The position numbers were made by a program, and so were the translations under genes. From contig JAENWC010000259.1 of NCBI GenBank assembly GCA_016650235.1, positions 1-32,906 of the forward strand: a stretch of 32,906 nt of DNA, in the 5' to 3' direction. The DNA is from Terriglobia bacterium. GTDB lineage: Bacteria > Acidobacteriota > Terriglobia > Bryobacterales > Bryobacteraceae. Of the stretch, positions 15,201 to 24,010 are shown piece by piece; positions within the stretch are counted from its first letter, which is position 1; each line of letters opens with the position of its first letter. The notes under the pieces were generated by a model. That model worked only from the letters and a program-made list of their open reading frames with translations. It ran no database searches and was not told the origin of the DNA.

Positions 15201-15339
15201 TAAAGTATTCGACCGCGACTGCCTATATGTGGTGAAACCAATCGGGCAACGATTCTGGACGCAAACGGCCGCCCTGAATGACGCTGATGAGATTGCGGGC
15301 ACGATCCTTATGCACACGCCGCAGAGGGTGGCGTGGTAA
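12208..15339 (+). CDS. Type IIG-like (Eco57I-type) N6-adenine DNA methyltransferase
   Basis: The 1043-residue protein has methyltransferase motif I DPACGSGIF (Asp349) and the catalytic motif IV NPPW (Asn474), the gamma-class order, plus FYTPRFLAELVLD just before motif I. The N-terminal about 300 residues (LRRAFDMLKLDGILC, YFKLVKRIE, LHRKFWN, LVLVAPDQVHDYSGL) match the N-terminal region seen in large Eco57I-like restriction-methylation proteins. Residues about 540-830 would include the target-recognition region, with the typical SSNWGVSRQEVHVEELLRLP-like segment. No helicase motif is seen. It should methylate adenine in a specific DNA site. It overlaps the upstream HTH gene by 4 bp and the downstream nuclease by 7 bp. 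Flanking gene-free DNA suggests acquisition by transfer. Confidence 0.85.
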   Translation: MNLATHKDWQKEFGIERAAMTVFFGSKAELHAQGVVVSQGHILRRAFDMLKLDGILCGENAPLVYFKLVKRIEIAEVARLHRKFWNHGGAPILVLVAPDQVHDYSGLIRPLPEADLSGTVPGLVEILNRASAEIREFLPAVESGEFFRRHKQLFNPAHRVDRVLLDNLQATREKLVAKSIGKLDPKVLDALLCRLVFACYLFDREVVGETYLRAIGLRRASHLRDVLAIQPRTKAKQYLYELFRKLGNDFNGDLFSDDIDEEARLVDSSYIEPLDDFFRATDVLSGQGSIWPYDFAAIPIEAISAIYERFLNGSDKLEGSFYTPRFLAELVLDVALAKMPSLLGHRYLDPACGSGIFLVGLFNRMAEEWKQENPEARNDRRARELRKILCSRLYGVDINPTACRITAFSLYLAYLDQLTPRDIQELRQNGHKLPTLVHYQENTTRGEIEGNIWCGDFFAEGAKYPADADLVIGNPPWGSLAVEGTPAAKWCAHPDHQCPVPDKQISAAFVWKAAHHVADSGRICLVLPHGTLFNHSTKALEFQRTLFERHAVDVVLNLVDFQFFLFEEARHPAVVIAFQKSPPVTEQHSIDYWTPKSDWSVMRADIIAIAPEDRWSVTVGHVLRDLAGVDAPQVWKQRHWGTPRDWRLLDRLSIYPRLRDHVRHVKEKGTQKPWLVAVGFKPVVGKNGPAKSDPIQLPTNLFIEATSSSLNLFLLPGDCTKLPAPEIAMSRGSTSTAVFRAPHVLVAKGFTSTAFADFDVSFQDAVRGISGPKEDRGLLMFLAAYLRSTVAKYFLFQTSSNWGVSRQEVHVEELLRLPFPLPDVTPTPRRAWEIVEEVGEIVTSAAEKAGEDFTDRESLVRAASDSIETLIDEYFDILPMEKALIDDTVRVIIPSVRPTRKRRVIPTIAPSNQQQRDDYTKCLCDTLNGWAKSGPFVVQGRATASAELGIGVTVLQKTRSGKVASGPPQDLSDLLAALDRLRKVTSQKFNTFELSRGAKVFDRDCLYVVKPIGQRFWTQTAALNDADEIAGTILMHTPQRVAW

Positions 15340-16010
15340 TCGGTACACCTGCAGAATGGGCCGACCTAATCGACCCAATGGTTCCAGTCATCCTTAGCTT
15401 GGTAGTGGAAAGTTGGGAAGACATGCTGCAACCTGCATCGGATGAGACGGAAGATCACATCACGATTTCATTGTATCGGATCCTCAGGCAGAACAAAGCG
15501 GCTCGCGAACTGCCGTTTCGGATCAATATACAACGCTTCGAGCTTGATGCATTATCTGACAAGGAACATGGCCGGCAAGACATTGTGTTTGAGCCCCTAC
15601 ATCCTTGTGAGGATATCTACTTTTGTCTGGAAAGCAAGCGATTGAACGTCGTCAAAGATGGCAAGCCACGGGCGTATGCCTCTGAATATGTCACGCACGG
15701 CATGTTGAGGTTCGTCACTGGCCAGTATTCTAAGGCAGTCCGACATGGTGGAATGCTCGGGTACGTGCTCGACGGCAACATCTCTGGTGCCATAACCAAT
15801 GTCGAAGCAAACATTCGAAAGCGGCACTTCGCGTTGTGCATGGTCCCGCCGGGCGGGTTCGTGCCTTCATCAGCACTGGCGGATCATGCGCGCGCAAGGG
15901 AGACGCACCACCAGCGTGCCCATGAGGCCAGTCTTTTCCGCATTCATCACCTATTCATGGCTGCTGGTCGTCCCGCTAGGCCCCTCGGTTGGTTAACGCC
16001 CGACCCGTAG
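15333..16010 (+). CDS. Probable PD-(D/E)XK nuclease of the methyltransferase cassette
   Basis: I recognise no named family, but residues 83-102 fit a PD-(D/E)XK nuclease core: Asp83 in RQDIVFEP, a spacer strand, then Glu100-Ser-Lys102 in FCLESKRLNV. Downstream is a helix with YVTHGMLRFVTGQYSK, and the C-terminus FRIHHLFMA looks like a natural family end followed by a short tail. The 225-residue protein starts at a GTG that overlaps the methyltransferase gene by 7 bp, so the two are coupled. It would be the restriction subunit or a partner nuclease cutting unmodified DNA; that role is inference. Confidence 0.65.
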   Translation: MVIGTPAEWADLIDPMVPVILSLVVESWEDMLQPASDETEDHITISLYRILRQNKAARELPFRINIQRFELDALSDKEHGRQDIVFEPLHPCEDIYFCLESKRLNVVKDGKPRAYASEYVTHGMLRFVTGQYSKAVRHGGMLGYVLDGNISGAITNVEANIRKRHFALCMVPPGGFVPSSALADHARARETHHQRAHEASLFRIHHLFMAAGRPARPLGWLTPDP

Positions 16011-16569
16011 AATAGAAGTGCCCAAGGCGTTAGACCAATCTGGGAAGTTTGTCCGAATGACTCGCGATAAACGCTAGAAACCTATCTGGAGTGACCCCGC
16101 GCCGTGTTGCACGGGCGTGACGAAACGTCGACCGCCGGGTCACTTCGGATAGGGACGTTTGAAGGAAGCCTCTCGCGGTTGCGGCGGGCGCGGCACTTAT
16201 GGATTTTCAATTGCAACCGAATGATAACAGGAGCCTTGGCGGAATGCTCCCCCTCGTTGCTGCGGGGCCAACGCGGTGCCGACCATCACCAGCATGGTAG
16301 TCCCGCAAGCGGCAGAAGGCAAGTTCAACAGTTCAACGACGTCCTGCTCAACTACCGGCACGCGTAGCGTCCGCCGCGAGAGCGGCTTCGTTCATACGCC
16401 GTAGTCCAGATCGAACTGCCCTGTGGGCAGCGGAACGCCGCAATGAAGCGCTTCGTACCCCCCTGGCATCGCTAGCAAATACGTGGACGAACTTCTGAAA
16501 CGTAGATATTAGGTTCGCGGCGCGCGACTCCATTTTGCGCGGCATTTTTAAAAGACATACCATAAGGCT
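16011..16569. other. Gene-free stretch right of the nuclease cassette
   Basis: About 560 bp has no frame with a ribosome-binding site or recognisable domain. Two short frames (16104-16367 plus, 16348-16563 minus) look random in composition. It may hold decayed insertion debris and the promoter of the following membrane protein gene. Confidence 0.5.
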
Positions 16570-19308
16570 GTGGAATACGACGCGCTCCCCGGAAAACGAA
16601 AACCCGCCAATTGGCGATATCTCCTTCTCTTCCTGATCCTGCTGCTGGCCGGTGCGCGCACCGTTGCCAGCACCGTCATCGAGTATCAGTGGTGGAAAGA
16701 GATGGGCCAGGTGCCGGTGTGGTTCAGTCTGCTGGCCTATGGCGTGGCCCCAGTTGCCGCCACATCTCTGATCGGCTTCGCCCTGTTGTGGGTTGCTCTG
16801 GCGCGCGGAGTGAAGTTCGGCGGGTACGGACTCAGCCAGACGCCGATGGTGGCCAGGGTCGGCACGCTGGTTGTCTTTGCCCTCGGCGTTTTCATTGCCA
16901 TGGCTTCCATCGACACAGACGTCGTGATCCGGTTTTTTGGCAGCAGCGGCGCGACGTCCCCCACTGCGGCCTGGGCCGATCCGATTTTCAAGCTCCCGCT
17001 TTCCTTTTACCTGTTTGACCTTCCCTTTTACAACTTGATCCGGGGCTACATCTTGACTATCTCCCTTGCCGCTGCCGTGGTCTTTTGGCTATCGGCGCGC
17101 GCGAGCCAGTTGCGGGAAAGCATCCAAGCGGTCCAGCAAAGCGGCGAGTTCGATCTGCGCATGCTGCGTCTGGAAGGCGGCATCGAGTCCTTATTCCTGA
17201 AGGGCACCGTCATCGTGTTCCTGATCTCACTCGCGGTGAAGTTTTACCTGGACCGCTACCTGATGCTGTTCAACGACCATGGCTTCATGGTGGGCGTCGA
17301 TTATGTGGACCAGAACATACGGCTGCCGTTGCAGTGGGCCGCCATCGCGGCCTGCCTCCTCGCCATTCTCCTGATCTTCGCCAGGAAGTGGCGTTGGCTC
17401 CCCGCTCTGCTGGTGGTGTACGCGCTCCAGATCATCGCCCCGAGCGCCGTTTCGGCGCTCTACGTGCGTCCGAATGAAATCTCCATACAGCGCCCCTATA
17501 TCGAGAAACACATTGACGCCACCCGCCATGCCTATGCGTTGACTTCCCGCGTAAAGGAAACCGAATTCGCGGCAAGGATGGATGCTCGCATTGACCCGGC
17601 CAAGCACAAAGCTATCTTTGATAACGTGCGCCTGTGGGACTGGCGCGCATTCCACGACACCGTGACTCAGATACAGGCCTTGCGCCCCTATTACGTTTTC
17701 GCCGATAGCGATGTGGACCGGTACACCATCGACGGCCAGTTGCGCCAGGTGATGCTCACCCCGCGCGAGTTGGATATCCGCCAGTTGCCCGACGCCCGCA
17801 CGCGATGGATCAACCCGCATTTCATCTACACGCATGGTTACGGCATGGTGATGGCCGAGGCGAACCGCATCACTCCCGACGGCTTGCCGCATCTGTTGGT
17901 CCAGGACGCGCCAGCCAAGGTTGTGGCGTCCGGACTACAACTCACCCGGCCGGAGATCTACTACGGCGAAGTGGTCCATGAGCCCGTTTTTGTGCGCACC
18001 GCCGAGAAGGAATTCAGCTACCCGTCCGGAAACGCGGGCGTGTTCACTCAATACGATGGACCCGGCGGCTTCCCCATTTCATCCATCTTCATGCGATTGA
18101 TGGCGGCGCTGCGCGAGGCCGACCCGAACATCCTGCTCACTTCCATCCTCACGCCGGAAAGCCGTATGATGATCCGGCGCAACGTCCGGAACCGGTTGAA
18201 TTCCCTGGCCGATTTCGTGATCTGGGACGAGGATCCCTATCTGGTTCTCAACGACGACGGGAAATTGATCTGGACCGTCGACGGCTACACGACGGCGATG
18301 GCTCATCCCTACTCGAAAATCTCTTCGAGCCCTGAAACCGGGCGGATGAATTATATCCGGAACTCCGTAAAGGCGACGCTGGATGCCTATACCGGCGAGG
18401 CGATTCTGTACATCTTCGACCCTTCGGATCCGATCATCCTCGCCTACCAGCATTTATTCCCCACGCTCTTCCAGCCGGCCTCAGCGATGCCGGCCTCGAT
18501 GCGCCGGCACGCGCGCTACCCGGAGACGTTTTTCCGGGTGCAATCCGAGATCTACCGCGTCTACCACATGACCGATCCGCAGGCCTTCTACAACAAGGAG
18601 GACGTATGGGACATCGCCCGGAACATCTACGGCAAGGAAGGCACCCCGCAGAGTGTACAACCCACTTATGTGGTGGCGACGCTGCCGGGCGAGAAAGACC
18701 CGGAGTTTTTGTTGATCCTTCCGTTCACCCCGCGTAGCAAGGACAACTTGATCGGACTGATGGTGGCGCGCTGCGATGGCGACAAGCTGGGAGAGTTGCA
18801 TTTCCTGCAGCTATCCAAGCAGCAGTTGATTTTCGGGCCGATGCAGATCGAGGCCAGGATCAATCAGGATCAGGTGATTTCGAAAGATTTGACGTTATGG
18901 AACCAGCAAGGCTCTCAAGTGTTGCGAGGCCAGATGCTGGTGTTGCCGGTGGAGGACACCTTCTTGTACGTAGAACCCATTTACATACAAGCCTCCGAGG
19001 CGCGCATGCCGCAGTTGAAGAAAGTGGTGCTGGCGATGGGGGATAAGCTCATCTACCGCGACACTTATGCGGAGGCGCTGGCGGAATTGGCTGGGCTGCC
19101 GGCGGCGCCGGCGCAACAGGGCACTACCACTTCATCGGGCGCTGCGCCGGCCGCACCCGCCGCGGGAGCTCCGCCGGCGACGACGGATGCACGCGTGGAA
19201 CAGATCCGGCAGCACCTGCGCCGCTATCGCGACCTCGCCGCGCAGGGCAAGTGGGCCGAGGCAGGCAAGGAACTGGAAGCGATCGAGGGGATTGCCAAGA
19301 GCAGGTAG
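16570..19308 (+). CDS. UPF0182 family membrane protein
   Basis: The 912-residue protein matches UPF0182 (COG1615), whose function is unknown. About seven membrane segments fill the first 300 residues, with family-like EYQWWKEMGQ, DRYLMLFNDHGFMVGVDYVDQNIRLP and VRPNEISIQRPYIEKHI. A large domain follows (about 310-840), with ANPHFIYTHGYGMVMA-like NPHFIYTHGYGM and YVEPIYIQA near its end. The C-terminus is Ala/Pro-rich, then a predicted helix, VEQIRQHLRRYRDLAAQGKW. The start GTG at 16570 has a weak TAAGG very close. The hicB gene follows 4 bp later, but that pairing is probably incidental. Confidence 0.9.
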   Translation: MEYDALPGKRKPANWRYLLLFLILLLAGARTVASTVIEYQWWKEMGQVPVWFSLLAYGVAPVAATSLIGFALLWVALARGVKFGGYGLSQTPMVARVGTLVVFALGVFIAMASIDTDVVIRFFGSSGATSPTAAWADPIFKLPLSFYLFDLPFYNLIRGYILTISLAAAVVFWLSARASQLRESIQAVQQSGEFDLRMLRLEGGIESLFLKGTVIVFLISLAVKFYLDRYLMLFNDHGFMVGVDYVDQNIRLPLQWAAIAACLLAILLIFARKWRWLPALLVVYALQIIAPSAVSALYVRPNEISIQRPYIEKHIDATRHAYALTSRVKETEFAARMDARIDPAKHKAIFDNVRLWDWRAFHDTVTQIQALRPYYVFADSDVDRYTIDGQLRQVMLTPRELDIRQLPDARTRWINPHFIYTHGYGMVMAEANRITPDGLPHLLVQDAPAKVVASGLQLTRPEIYYGEVVHEPVFVRTAEKEFSYPSGNAGVFTQYDGPGGFPISSIFMRLMAALREADPNILLTSILTPESRMMIRRNVRNRLNSLADFVIWDEDPYLVLNDDGKLIWTVDGYTTAMAHPYSKISSSPETGRMNYIRNSVKATLDAYTGEAILYIFDPSDPIILAYQHLFPTLFQPASAMPASMRRHARYPETFFRVQSEIYRVYHMTDPQAFYNKEDVWDIARNIYGKEGTPQSVQPTYVVATLPGEKDPEFLLILPFTPRSKDNLIGLMVARCDGDKLGELHFLQLSKQQLIFGPMQIEARINQDQVISKDLTLWNQQGSQVLRGQMLVLPVEDTFLYVEPIYIQASEARMPQLKKVVLAMGDKLIYRDTYAEALAELAGLPAAPAQQGTTTSSGAAPAAPAAGAPPATTDARVEQIRQHLRRYRDLAAQGKWAEAGKELEAIEGIAKSR

Positions 19309-19312
19309 ATTC

Positions 19313-19519
19313 ATGTCGATACGCTTCAAGCTTGAGTATTGGAAAGATGGGCCGTGGTTGGTGGGACGGTTGCCTCAAGTGCCTGGAGTTTTTAGTCAGG
19401 GTGCGACGCTGGAAGAATTGGAAGACAACATTCGCGACGCCTATCGGATGATGGTGGAAGAAGAAGCTATTCCCATCAGTGTCCCCGTGCAAACCAAGGA
19501 GATCGAAGTTCCCGCGTGA
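19313..19519 (+). CDS. HicB-like antitoxin
   Basis: This 68-residue protein has the HicB antitoxin fold: FKLEYWKDGPWLVGRLPQVPG (a partial RNase H-like beta-sheet) and ATLEELEDNIRDAYRMMVEEE. HicB proteins bind and neutralise HicA mRNA interferases. The ATG at 19313 is 4 bp after the UPF0182 stop, and the stop overlaps the hicA start as GTGA, the usual hicBA coupling. An extra DNA-binding domain is absent, as in many short HicB proteins. Confidence 0.85.
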   Translation: MSIRFKLEYWKDGPWLVGRLPQVPGVFSQGATLEELEDNIRDAYRMMVEEEAIPISVPVQTKEIEVPA

Positions 19520-19686
19520 AGCGCCTTGAATTCGTGCGCGAACTGGAACGTTTCGGGTGCGAGCTAAAACGGTCCGGTGGACCCCACGACGTCTATTACA
19601 ATGGCGCAGCCAACCGTTCCGCGCTTGTACCGAAACCTGAAGTTCACCAGCCTTGCGAGCGCCCCAACCAGCCCCGGCTGATGTAG
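19516..19686 (+). pseudogene. HicA-like toxin, C-terminally altered or truncated
   Basis: The GTG at 19516 overlaps hicB as GTGA. Residues 1-43 look like HicA: VKRLEFVRELERFGCELKR, then GGPHDVYY with the active-site histidine, and ANRSALVPKP. After PEVHQP the sequence no longer resembles the family helix (the usual glycine/leucine-rich LARKILKDLGI-type end) and stops after 56 codons. The last 43 bp overlap the oppositely oriented ctaF 3' end. It is probably a decayed toxin whose end was replaced, though a short active form is not excluded. Confidence 0.7.
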
Positions 19687-19946
19687 TCACTCGACAGCAA
19701 GATGAGCATGATCACCAGCCACAGAATGCCCGCGGCTACGGTCAGCCTGGTCATGGGGCGGGCGTGCCGGACCTCCATGAAGAACCAGATCACTACACCG
19801 GCTTTGCAGCCGGCAATGGCCAGCGCGACTACCGTGTTCAGCCCCCCCAGATCCACGGTAGCGGCGGCAACCGTGAGGGCCGTGAGCGCCATCAGCGTGC
19901 CGAACACGGCAAAGTAGGTTTTCTTGGGGGTAACGTGCGAGCTCAT
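19644..19946 (-). CDS. ctaF: Cytochrome c oxidase subunit IV (CtaF/CoxD type)
   Basis: This 100-residue membrane protein has three hydrophobic segments and the pattern of prokaryotic oxidase subunit [44 protein letters not shown] and a final helix, [12 protein letters not shown]. It is an accessory subunit of the caa3 oxidase. Its ATG overlaps the ctaE stop as ATGA, so it is translationally coupled and last in the operon. The 3' end overlaps the truncated hicA on the other strand. Confidence 0.9.
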   Translation of the reverse strand: MSSHVTPKKTYFAVFGTLMALTALTVAAATVDLGGLNTVVALAIAGCKAGVVIWFFMEVRHARPMTRLTVAAGILWLVIMLILLSSDYISRGWLGRSQGW

Positions 19947-20599
19947 TGGTGCAACCCCAGCAGGTACAGCAGCGGGAACAGAAAGATCCATACGATGTCG
20001 ACGAAGTGCCAGTAGAGTCCCATGATTTCGATGGGACCAAAGTAGTGGGCGTGGTAGCGTTCGCGCCGCGCCTGCACCATGAAATAGATCAGCAGCCCTC
20101 CGCCCACCACCATGTGCAAAGCGTGCATGCCCGTCATGGCGAAATAGAGGCAGAAGAACATCTGGACGGCGGGGTCGGTGGCTCCGTGCGCGGAAAACCA
20201 CGGTCCCGGGATAAGGCCTTCCACATATTTGTGGTGATATTCGAAGGCCTTCACCACCAGGAAGAGGTTACCGAGCATGAAGGTGACCAGGAGATAGTTG
20301 AATACAGTTTTGTTCTTGCCCATCTGCGCGGCGCGAACCCCGAGCGCCATCGTCAAGGAAGAAAAGATGAGCACCACAGTATTGAAGCCGCCGAGCCGGA
20401 TGTCGAGGTGATGGCTGGCGGCGGCAAAGGCCTCCGGGTAGTGGGAACGATAGATGGCATAGGCGGCAAACAGGCCGCCGAAGAACATGATCTCCTGGGC
20501 CAGAAACAGCCACATGCCGAGCGTGGTGGCATCGAGCTGCTGGTCGAGGTCGTCGAACTGGTGCGCCAGGCCGGGCGCGTGAGCGGCGTGGTCTGACAT
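19943..20599 (-). CDS. ctaE: Cytochrome c oxidase subunit III
   Basis: The 218-residue protein has the subunit III pattern: [21 protein letters not shown], then [38 protein letters not shown] and a final [20 protein letters not shown]. About five membrane segments are seen, as in bacterial enzymes lacking the first two helices of the mitochondrial form. It supports the catalytic core of the heme-copper oxidase. It starts 3 bp after ctaD and overlaps ctaF. Confidence 0.95.
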   Translation of the reverse strand: MSDHAAHAPGLAHQFDDLDQQLDATTLGMWLFLAQEIMFFGGLFAAYAIYRSHYPEAFAAASHHLDIRLGGFNTVVLIFSSLTMALGVRAAQMGKNKTVFNYLLVTFMLGNLFLVVKAFEYHHKYVEGLIPGPWFSAHGATDPAVQMFFCLYFAMTGMHALHMVVGGGLLIYFMVQARRERYHAHYFGPIEIMGLYWHFVDIVWIFLFPLLYLLGLHQ

Positions 20600-20602
20600 G
20601 GG

Positions 20603-22252
20603 CTAGTGCGACTCCTCCGTTTCTTGTTCCTGGGCGTATGCGTAAGCCTCTTCGGTGACCACCGGAGTTTCTTCGAAGTTGAACGTGGTGGGGGGCGAAG
20701 GCGTGGTCCACTCCAAGCCCTTGGCGCCCCACGGATTGGGCGGGGCCAGCTTGCCGTAGCGCCAGGACCAGGTCAGATAGATCATCGGGATCAGGTAGCC
20801 GAGCCCCAATATCGATGCGCCCGCCGAGGACATCACGTTGAAGACCTGGAACTCTTCCGGGTAGGCATGATAGCGGCGCGGCATCCCAAGGTAGCCCACC
20901 AGAAACTGCGGGAAGAAGGTGAGGTTGAAACCAACAAAAAGCACCAGGGCGGAAAAGCGCGCCCAGCCTTCCGGATACAGGCGGCCGGTGATCTTGGGCC
21001 ACCAGAAGTGTATGCCGCCCAGATACCCCATGACGGCGCCTCCGACCATGATGTAGTGGAAGTGCGCGACGATAAAGTAGGTGTCGTGCAAGTGCACATC
21101 GAGGCCCAGGTTGGCCACAATCAAACCGGTGAGACCGCCGATGGTGAACAGCCCAATGAAGCCGAATACGTACAGCATAGGCGTGTGATAGGAGATGGAC
21201 CCCTTATACATGGTGGCCGTCCAGTTGAACACCTTGATGGCCGAGGGAATGCCGACCAGGAAGCTGAGGAAGGAAAAGATCATGCCCGCGTAGATGGATT
21301 GGCCGGACACGAACATGTGGTGTCCCCAAACCAGGAACCCGAAAACGGCGATGGCGACGCTGGACATCGCGATGAATTTGTACCCGAACACTTTCTTGCG
21401 TGAAAAGCAAGTGACCAGTTCACTGACCACACCCATGGAGGGCAGGATCATGATGTAGACGGCCGGGTGCGAGTAGAACCAGAACAGATGCTGGAAGAGA
21501 ATGGGGTCGCCGCCGAGCTTGGGATCGAAGAAACCGAACCCGAAGCCGCGTTCCAGCGCCACCAGAAGAATTGTGATGGCAATCACCGGAGTCCCCAGCA
21601 CCTGAATCACGCTGGTGGCATAGTGCGCCCAGACAAACAGCGGCAGGCGGAACCAGGTGAGGCCCGGCGCGCGCATCTTGTGTATGGTGACGATGAAGTT
21701 GAGTCCAGTGAGGATGGAGGAAAAGCCGTTGATGAAGATGCCCACCGCCATCACCATCACGTGCGAGTTGGAATAAGTGGTGGAGTAGGGCGTGTACATG
21801 GTCCAGCCGGTGTCCACTCCGCCAGCCACCATCGCGTACAGCGTCAGCATGCCGCCCGCCATGTAGATGTACCAGCTCAAGAGGTTGAGGCGGGGAAAGG
21901 CGAGGTCTCGCGCGCCGATCATTAAGGGGATGAGGAAATTTCCCAAAACGGCGGGGATCGATGGGATCAGGAAGAAGAACACCATCATGACCCCGTGCAT
22001 GGTGAAACTCTTGTTGTAGTTTTCGGCGGACATCAGGTCACCGGCCGGGGTGACCAGTTCCAGCCGCAGCATCACCGCATAGAAGCCGCCAATGAAGAAG
22101 AAGAGCGTGATGGAGGCCAGGTAGAGCAGCGCGATGCGCTTGTGGTCGAGCGTGAACATCCAGGAACGGAAACCGTAATTGGCGTTCAAATAATGTGTAG
22201 GGGTTTCCGCCGGGGGCGGAGCCGATGGAGGAGGAGCAAGCGCGGCGTTCAT
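20603..22252 (-). CDS. ctaD: Cytochrome c oxidase subunit I (heme-copper, A2 type)
   Basis: The 549-residue catalytic subunit reduces oxygen at a heme a3-CuB centre and pumps protons. Visible ligands are the low-spin heme histidine in [10 protein letters not shown], the CuB/Tyr block YSHPAVY, the CuB His-His pair in WGHHMF, and the heme histidines in [14 protein letters not shown]. About twelve membrane helices are present. In YSHPAVY the D-channel glutamate of A1 enzymes is absent and the preceding Tyr-Ser is present, the mark of type A2 oxidases. The Pro-rich N-terminus ([13 protein letters not shown]) is a soluble leader. The start overlaps ctaC by 4 bp, and the gene ends 3 bp before ctaE. 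Confidence 0.97.
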   Translation of the reverse strand: MNAALAPPPSAPPPAETPTHYLNANYGFRSWMFTLDHKRIALLYLASITLFFFIGGFYAVMLRLELVTPAGDLMSAENYNKSFTMHGVMMVFFFLIPSIPAVLGNFLIPLMIGARDLAFPRLNLLSWYIYMAGGMLTLYAMVAGGVDTGWTMYTPYSTTYSNSHVMVMAVGIFINGFSSILTGLNFIVTIHKMRAPGLTWFRLPLFVWAHYATSVIQVLGTPVIAITILLVALERGFGFGFFDPKLGGDPILFQHLFWFYSHPAVYIMILPSMGVVSELVTCFSRKKVFGYKFIAMSSVAIAVFGFLVWGHHMFVSGQSIYAGMIFSFLSFLVGIPSAIKVFNWTATMYKGSISYHTPMLYVFGFIGLFTIGGLTGLIVANLGLDVHLHDTYFIVAHFHYIMVGGAVMGYLGGIHFWWPKITGRLYPEGWARFSALVLFVGFNLTFFPQFLVGYLGMPRRYHAYPEEFQVFNVMSSAGASILGLGYLIPMIYLTWSWRYGKLAPPNPWGAKGLEWTTPSPPTTFNFEETPVVTEEAYAYAQEQETEESH

Positions 22253-23202
22253 TGTGGCGTATTCATCCTCTCTTGTCTGGCTATTGACTTGATGTAGGCG
22301 ATGACTTGCATCAGGCCCTCCTCGGAAATCTGCCCCTGAAAGGTGGGCATCTGAGTACGGTAACCAGCCACCGTTTTGGCGCTTGGCTTGAGAATCGATT
22401 CACGCAGATAAACCTCATCGGCCACCACCTTGACTCCGTTTTCCAGTTGCACTGTGGATCCGAAAACGCCTTCCAGAACCGGGCCGCGGCCCGGGGAATC
22501 CGCCCGGTGGCAGGTGAAGCAGCCAAGGCGCTGGAAGAGCCGCTCGCCGGCCTGCGCCATGGTCTCGCCGCGCGGCGCGCCGCTGAGCCAGGCTTCGTAA
22601 TCGGGCTCGGAAAGAACGTGGACCCAGCCGATCATGCCCGAGTGCTGGTTGCCGCAATACTCGGCGCAAAAAAGATGATACTTGCCGGGCTTGGTCGGCT
22701 CAAACCACATGCTGCTGTAAATGCCGGGCACTACATCCTTCTTGACGCGAAACGCCGGGATATAGAAGCTGTGAATCACGTCCTCGGTGGCCATGGTGAG
22801 CTTGACGGCGCGGCCCACCGGAACATGGAGTTCGTTGATCTCACGCTGTCCTTCGGGATGCTGCAGCTTCCACATCCATTGTTTACCGGTGACAAAAATC
22901 TCCATGGCCCCTTCCGGTGGATGAAAATTTCTAAAGAAAAGACTCGTGCCCCAGCCGAACATCACCATCGTGATGAGGAACGGGATCACCGACCAGGTGA
23001 TTTCCAAGGCAAGAGATCCATGAATGGGCTTAGGCACCTCATCCAGTGATTTGCGGCTATACCGCAAGGCGAAATAGAAGATTGCCGCAAAGATCCCGGC
23101 GGAAAAGAACACACTGATAGCGATGACGAACCAGTAGAGCGCGTCTACGCCGCCGGCAACCGTCGATGCCGCTTCAGGAAATAACGGGAAGCCTGTCCAC
23201 AT
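22249..23202 (-). CDS. ctaC: Cytochrome c oxidase subunit II with fused cytochrome c (caa3 type)
   Basis: The protein has two N-terminal membrane segments, a cupredoxin domain with the CuA site [12 protein letters not shown] (plus VIHSFYIP), and a C-terminal cytochrome c domain with one CxxCH (GCFTCH) and a later axial methionine in TQMPTF. This fusion defines caa3 oxidases: electrons pass through the heme c to CuA. I start at the Met of [13 protein letters not shown], with GGAAAG seven bases upstream; an in-frame ATG at 23217 would add five residues. The gene overlaps the end of sco by about 29 bp and ctaD by 4 bp. Confidence 0.95.
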   Translation of the reverse strand: MWTGFPLFPEAASTVAGGVDALYWFVIAISVFFSAGIFAAIFYFALRYSRKSLDEVPKPIHGSLALEITWSVIPFLITMVMFGWGTSLFFRNFHPPEGAMEIFVTGKQWMWKLQHPEGQREINELHVPVGRAVKLTMATEDVIHSFYIPAFRVKKDVVPGIYSSMWFEPTKPGKYHLFCAEYCGNQHSGMIGWVHVLSEPDYEAWLSGAPRGETMAQAGERLFQRLGCFTCHRADSPGRGPVLEGVFGSTVQLENGVKVVADEVYLRESILKPSAKTVAGYRTQMPTFQGQISEEGLMQVIAYIKSIARQERMNTPQ

Positions 23203-24010
23203 GTTGATACTTTCCATTCCGGCTACGGCGATGCATGATCCACCAGAAGGCGCACAGCGCCAAAACGGTGGCCACGCCGCCGGCCCGGATGAGATTCATC
23301 ACGACCATGCCGTACTTGCCGGTGGCCGGATCATAGTGATAGCAAAACAACAGAATCTGATCCACGGTATTGCCGATCCTGCCCTTGCCCGCCTCCACGA
23401 GGCCGAGCCGCAGATCGCGCGCCGAGTATTCGATTCCATAAAAATAACGGGCCAGCCGGCCCTCCGGCGTCAGCACCATAATGCCGCTGGCATGCACCCA
23501 CTGGCCGGAACTGGGATCCATTTGATAGCGGTAGCCCGCCGCTTTGGTCAGTTTCTGAATATTCTCTTCCGAGCCGGTGAGGAAATGCCACCCGTGGGCA
23601 GCGGCCGGCCGGCGGTACTTTCCCAGGTACTCCGCTTTCTTGGCGGCCGCCATCGCCGGGGTATCCTTCGGGTTGAAACTCACGGTAAGAATGTCGAACT
23701 CCTTGCCGGCCGTGAGCGGCATTGCGCGCAAGGCCCGCAGCAATCCGTTCAACTCCATCGTGCAAAGCATCGGGCATTCGTAATAGACCAGCGCCAGCAC
23801 CGCCGGACGTCCATTCATGAACGCGCGCAATGGCTTGCGCACGCCGGATTCATCGGTGAATTCCAGATCGAGCGGCGCCAGCGAGTTCAACTTCTGGTCA
23901 ATGCCGACACCGCGCAAAGCCTGGGGCATATTGGCATCGGGGTTCACGTTCTCAACACCGGCAAGGGCAGAGGCGGCCAAAAGCAAGTGCAAACTGAAAC
24001 GCAAATTCAT
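23174..24010 (-). CDS. SCO1/SenC-family copper chaperone for oxidase assembly
   Basis: SCO proteins deliver copper to the CuA site. The 278-residue protein has a signal peptide, a thioredoxin-like domain with the copper motif CPMLC (CxxxC, in YYECPMLCTMEL), the conserved histidine in QWVHASGI, and a C-terminal membrane segment (AGGVATVLALCAFWWIM) that would anchor it. It starts at an ATGA overlap with the upstream small membrane protein and overlaps ctaC. Position directly before ctaC fits its role. Confidence 0.92.
   Translation of the reverse strand: MNLRFSLHLLLAASALAGVENVNPDANMPQALRGVGIDQKLNSLAPLDLEFTDESGVRKPLRAFMNGRPAVLALVYYECPMLCTMELNGLLRALRAMPLTAGKEFDILTVSFNPKDTPAMAAAKKAEYLGKYRRPAAAHGWHFLTGSEENIQKLTKAAGYRYQMDPSSGQWVHASGIMVLTPEGRLARYFYGIEYSARDLRLGLVEAGKGRIGNTVDQILLFCYHYDPATGKYGMVVMNLIRAGGVATVLALCAFWWIMHRRSRNGKYQHVDRLPVIS

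Noticed and set aside
16104-16367. Plus-strand 87-codon frame right of the nuclease gene
   Set aside because: Random-looking composition and no ribosome-binding site; I could not tie it to any transposase or other remnant.
19067-19312. Longer N-terminal extension of HicB
   Set aside because: It would lie inside the UPF0182 gene and is Arg-rich shadow sequence; the ATG at 19313 fits the family and spacing.
22306-23049. Plus-strand frame opposite ctaC
   Set aside because: It is a shadow of the cytochrome oxidase subunit II gene.
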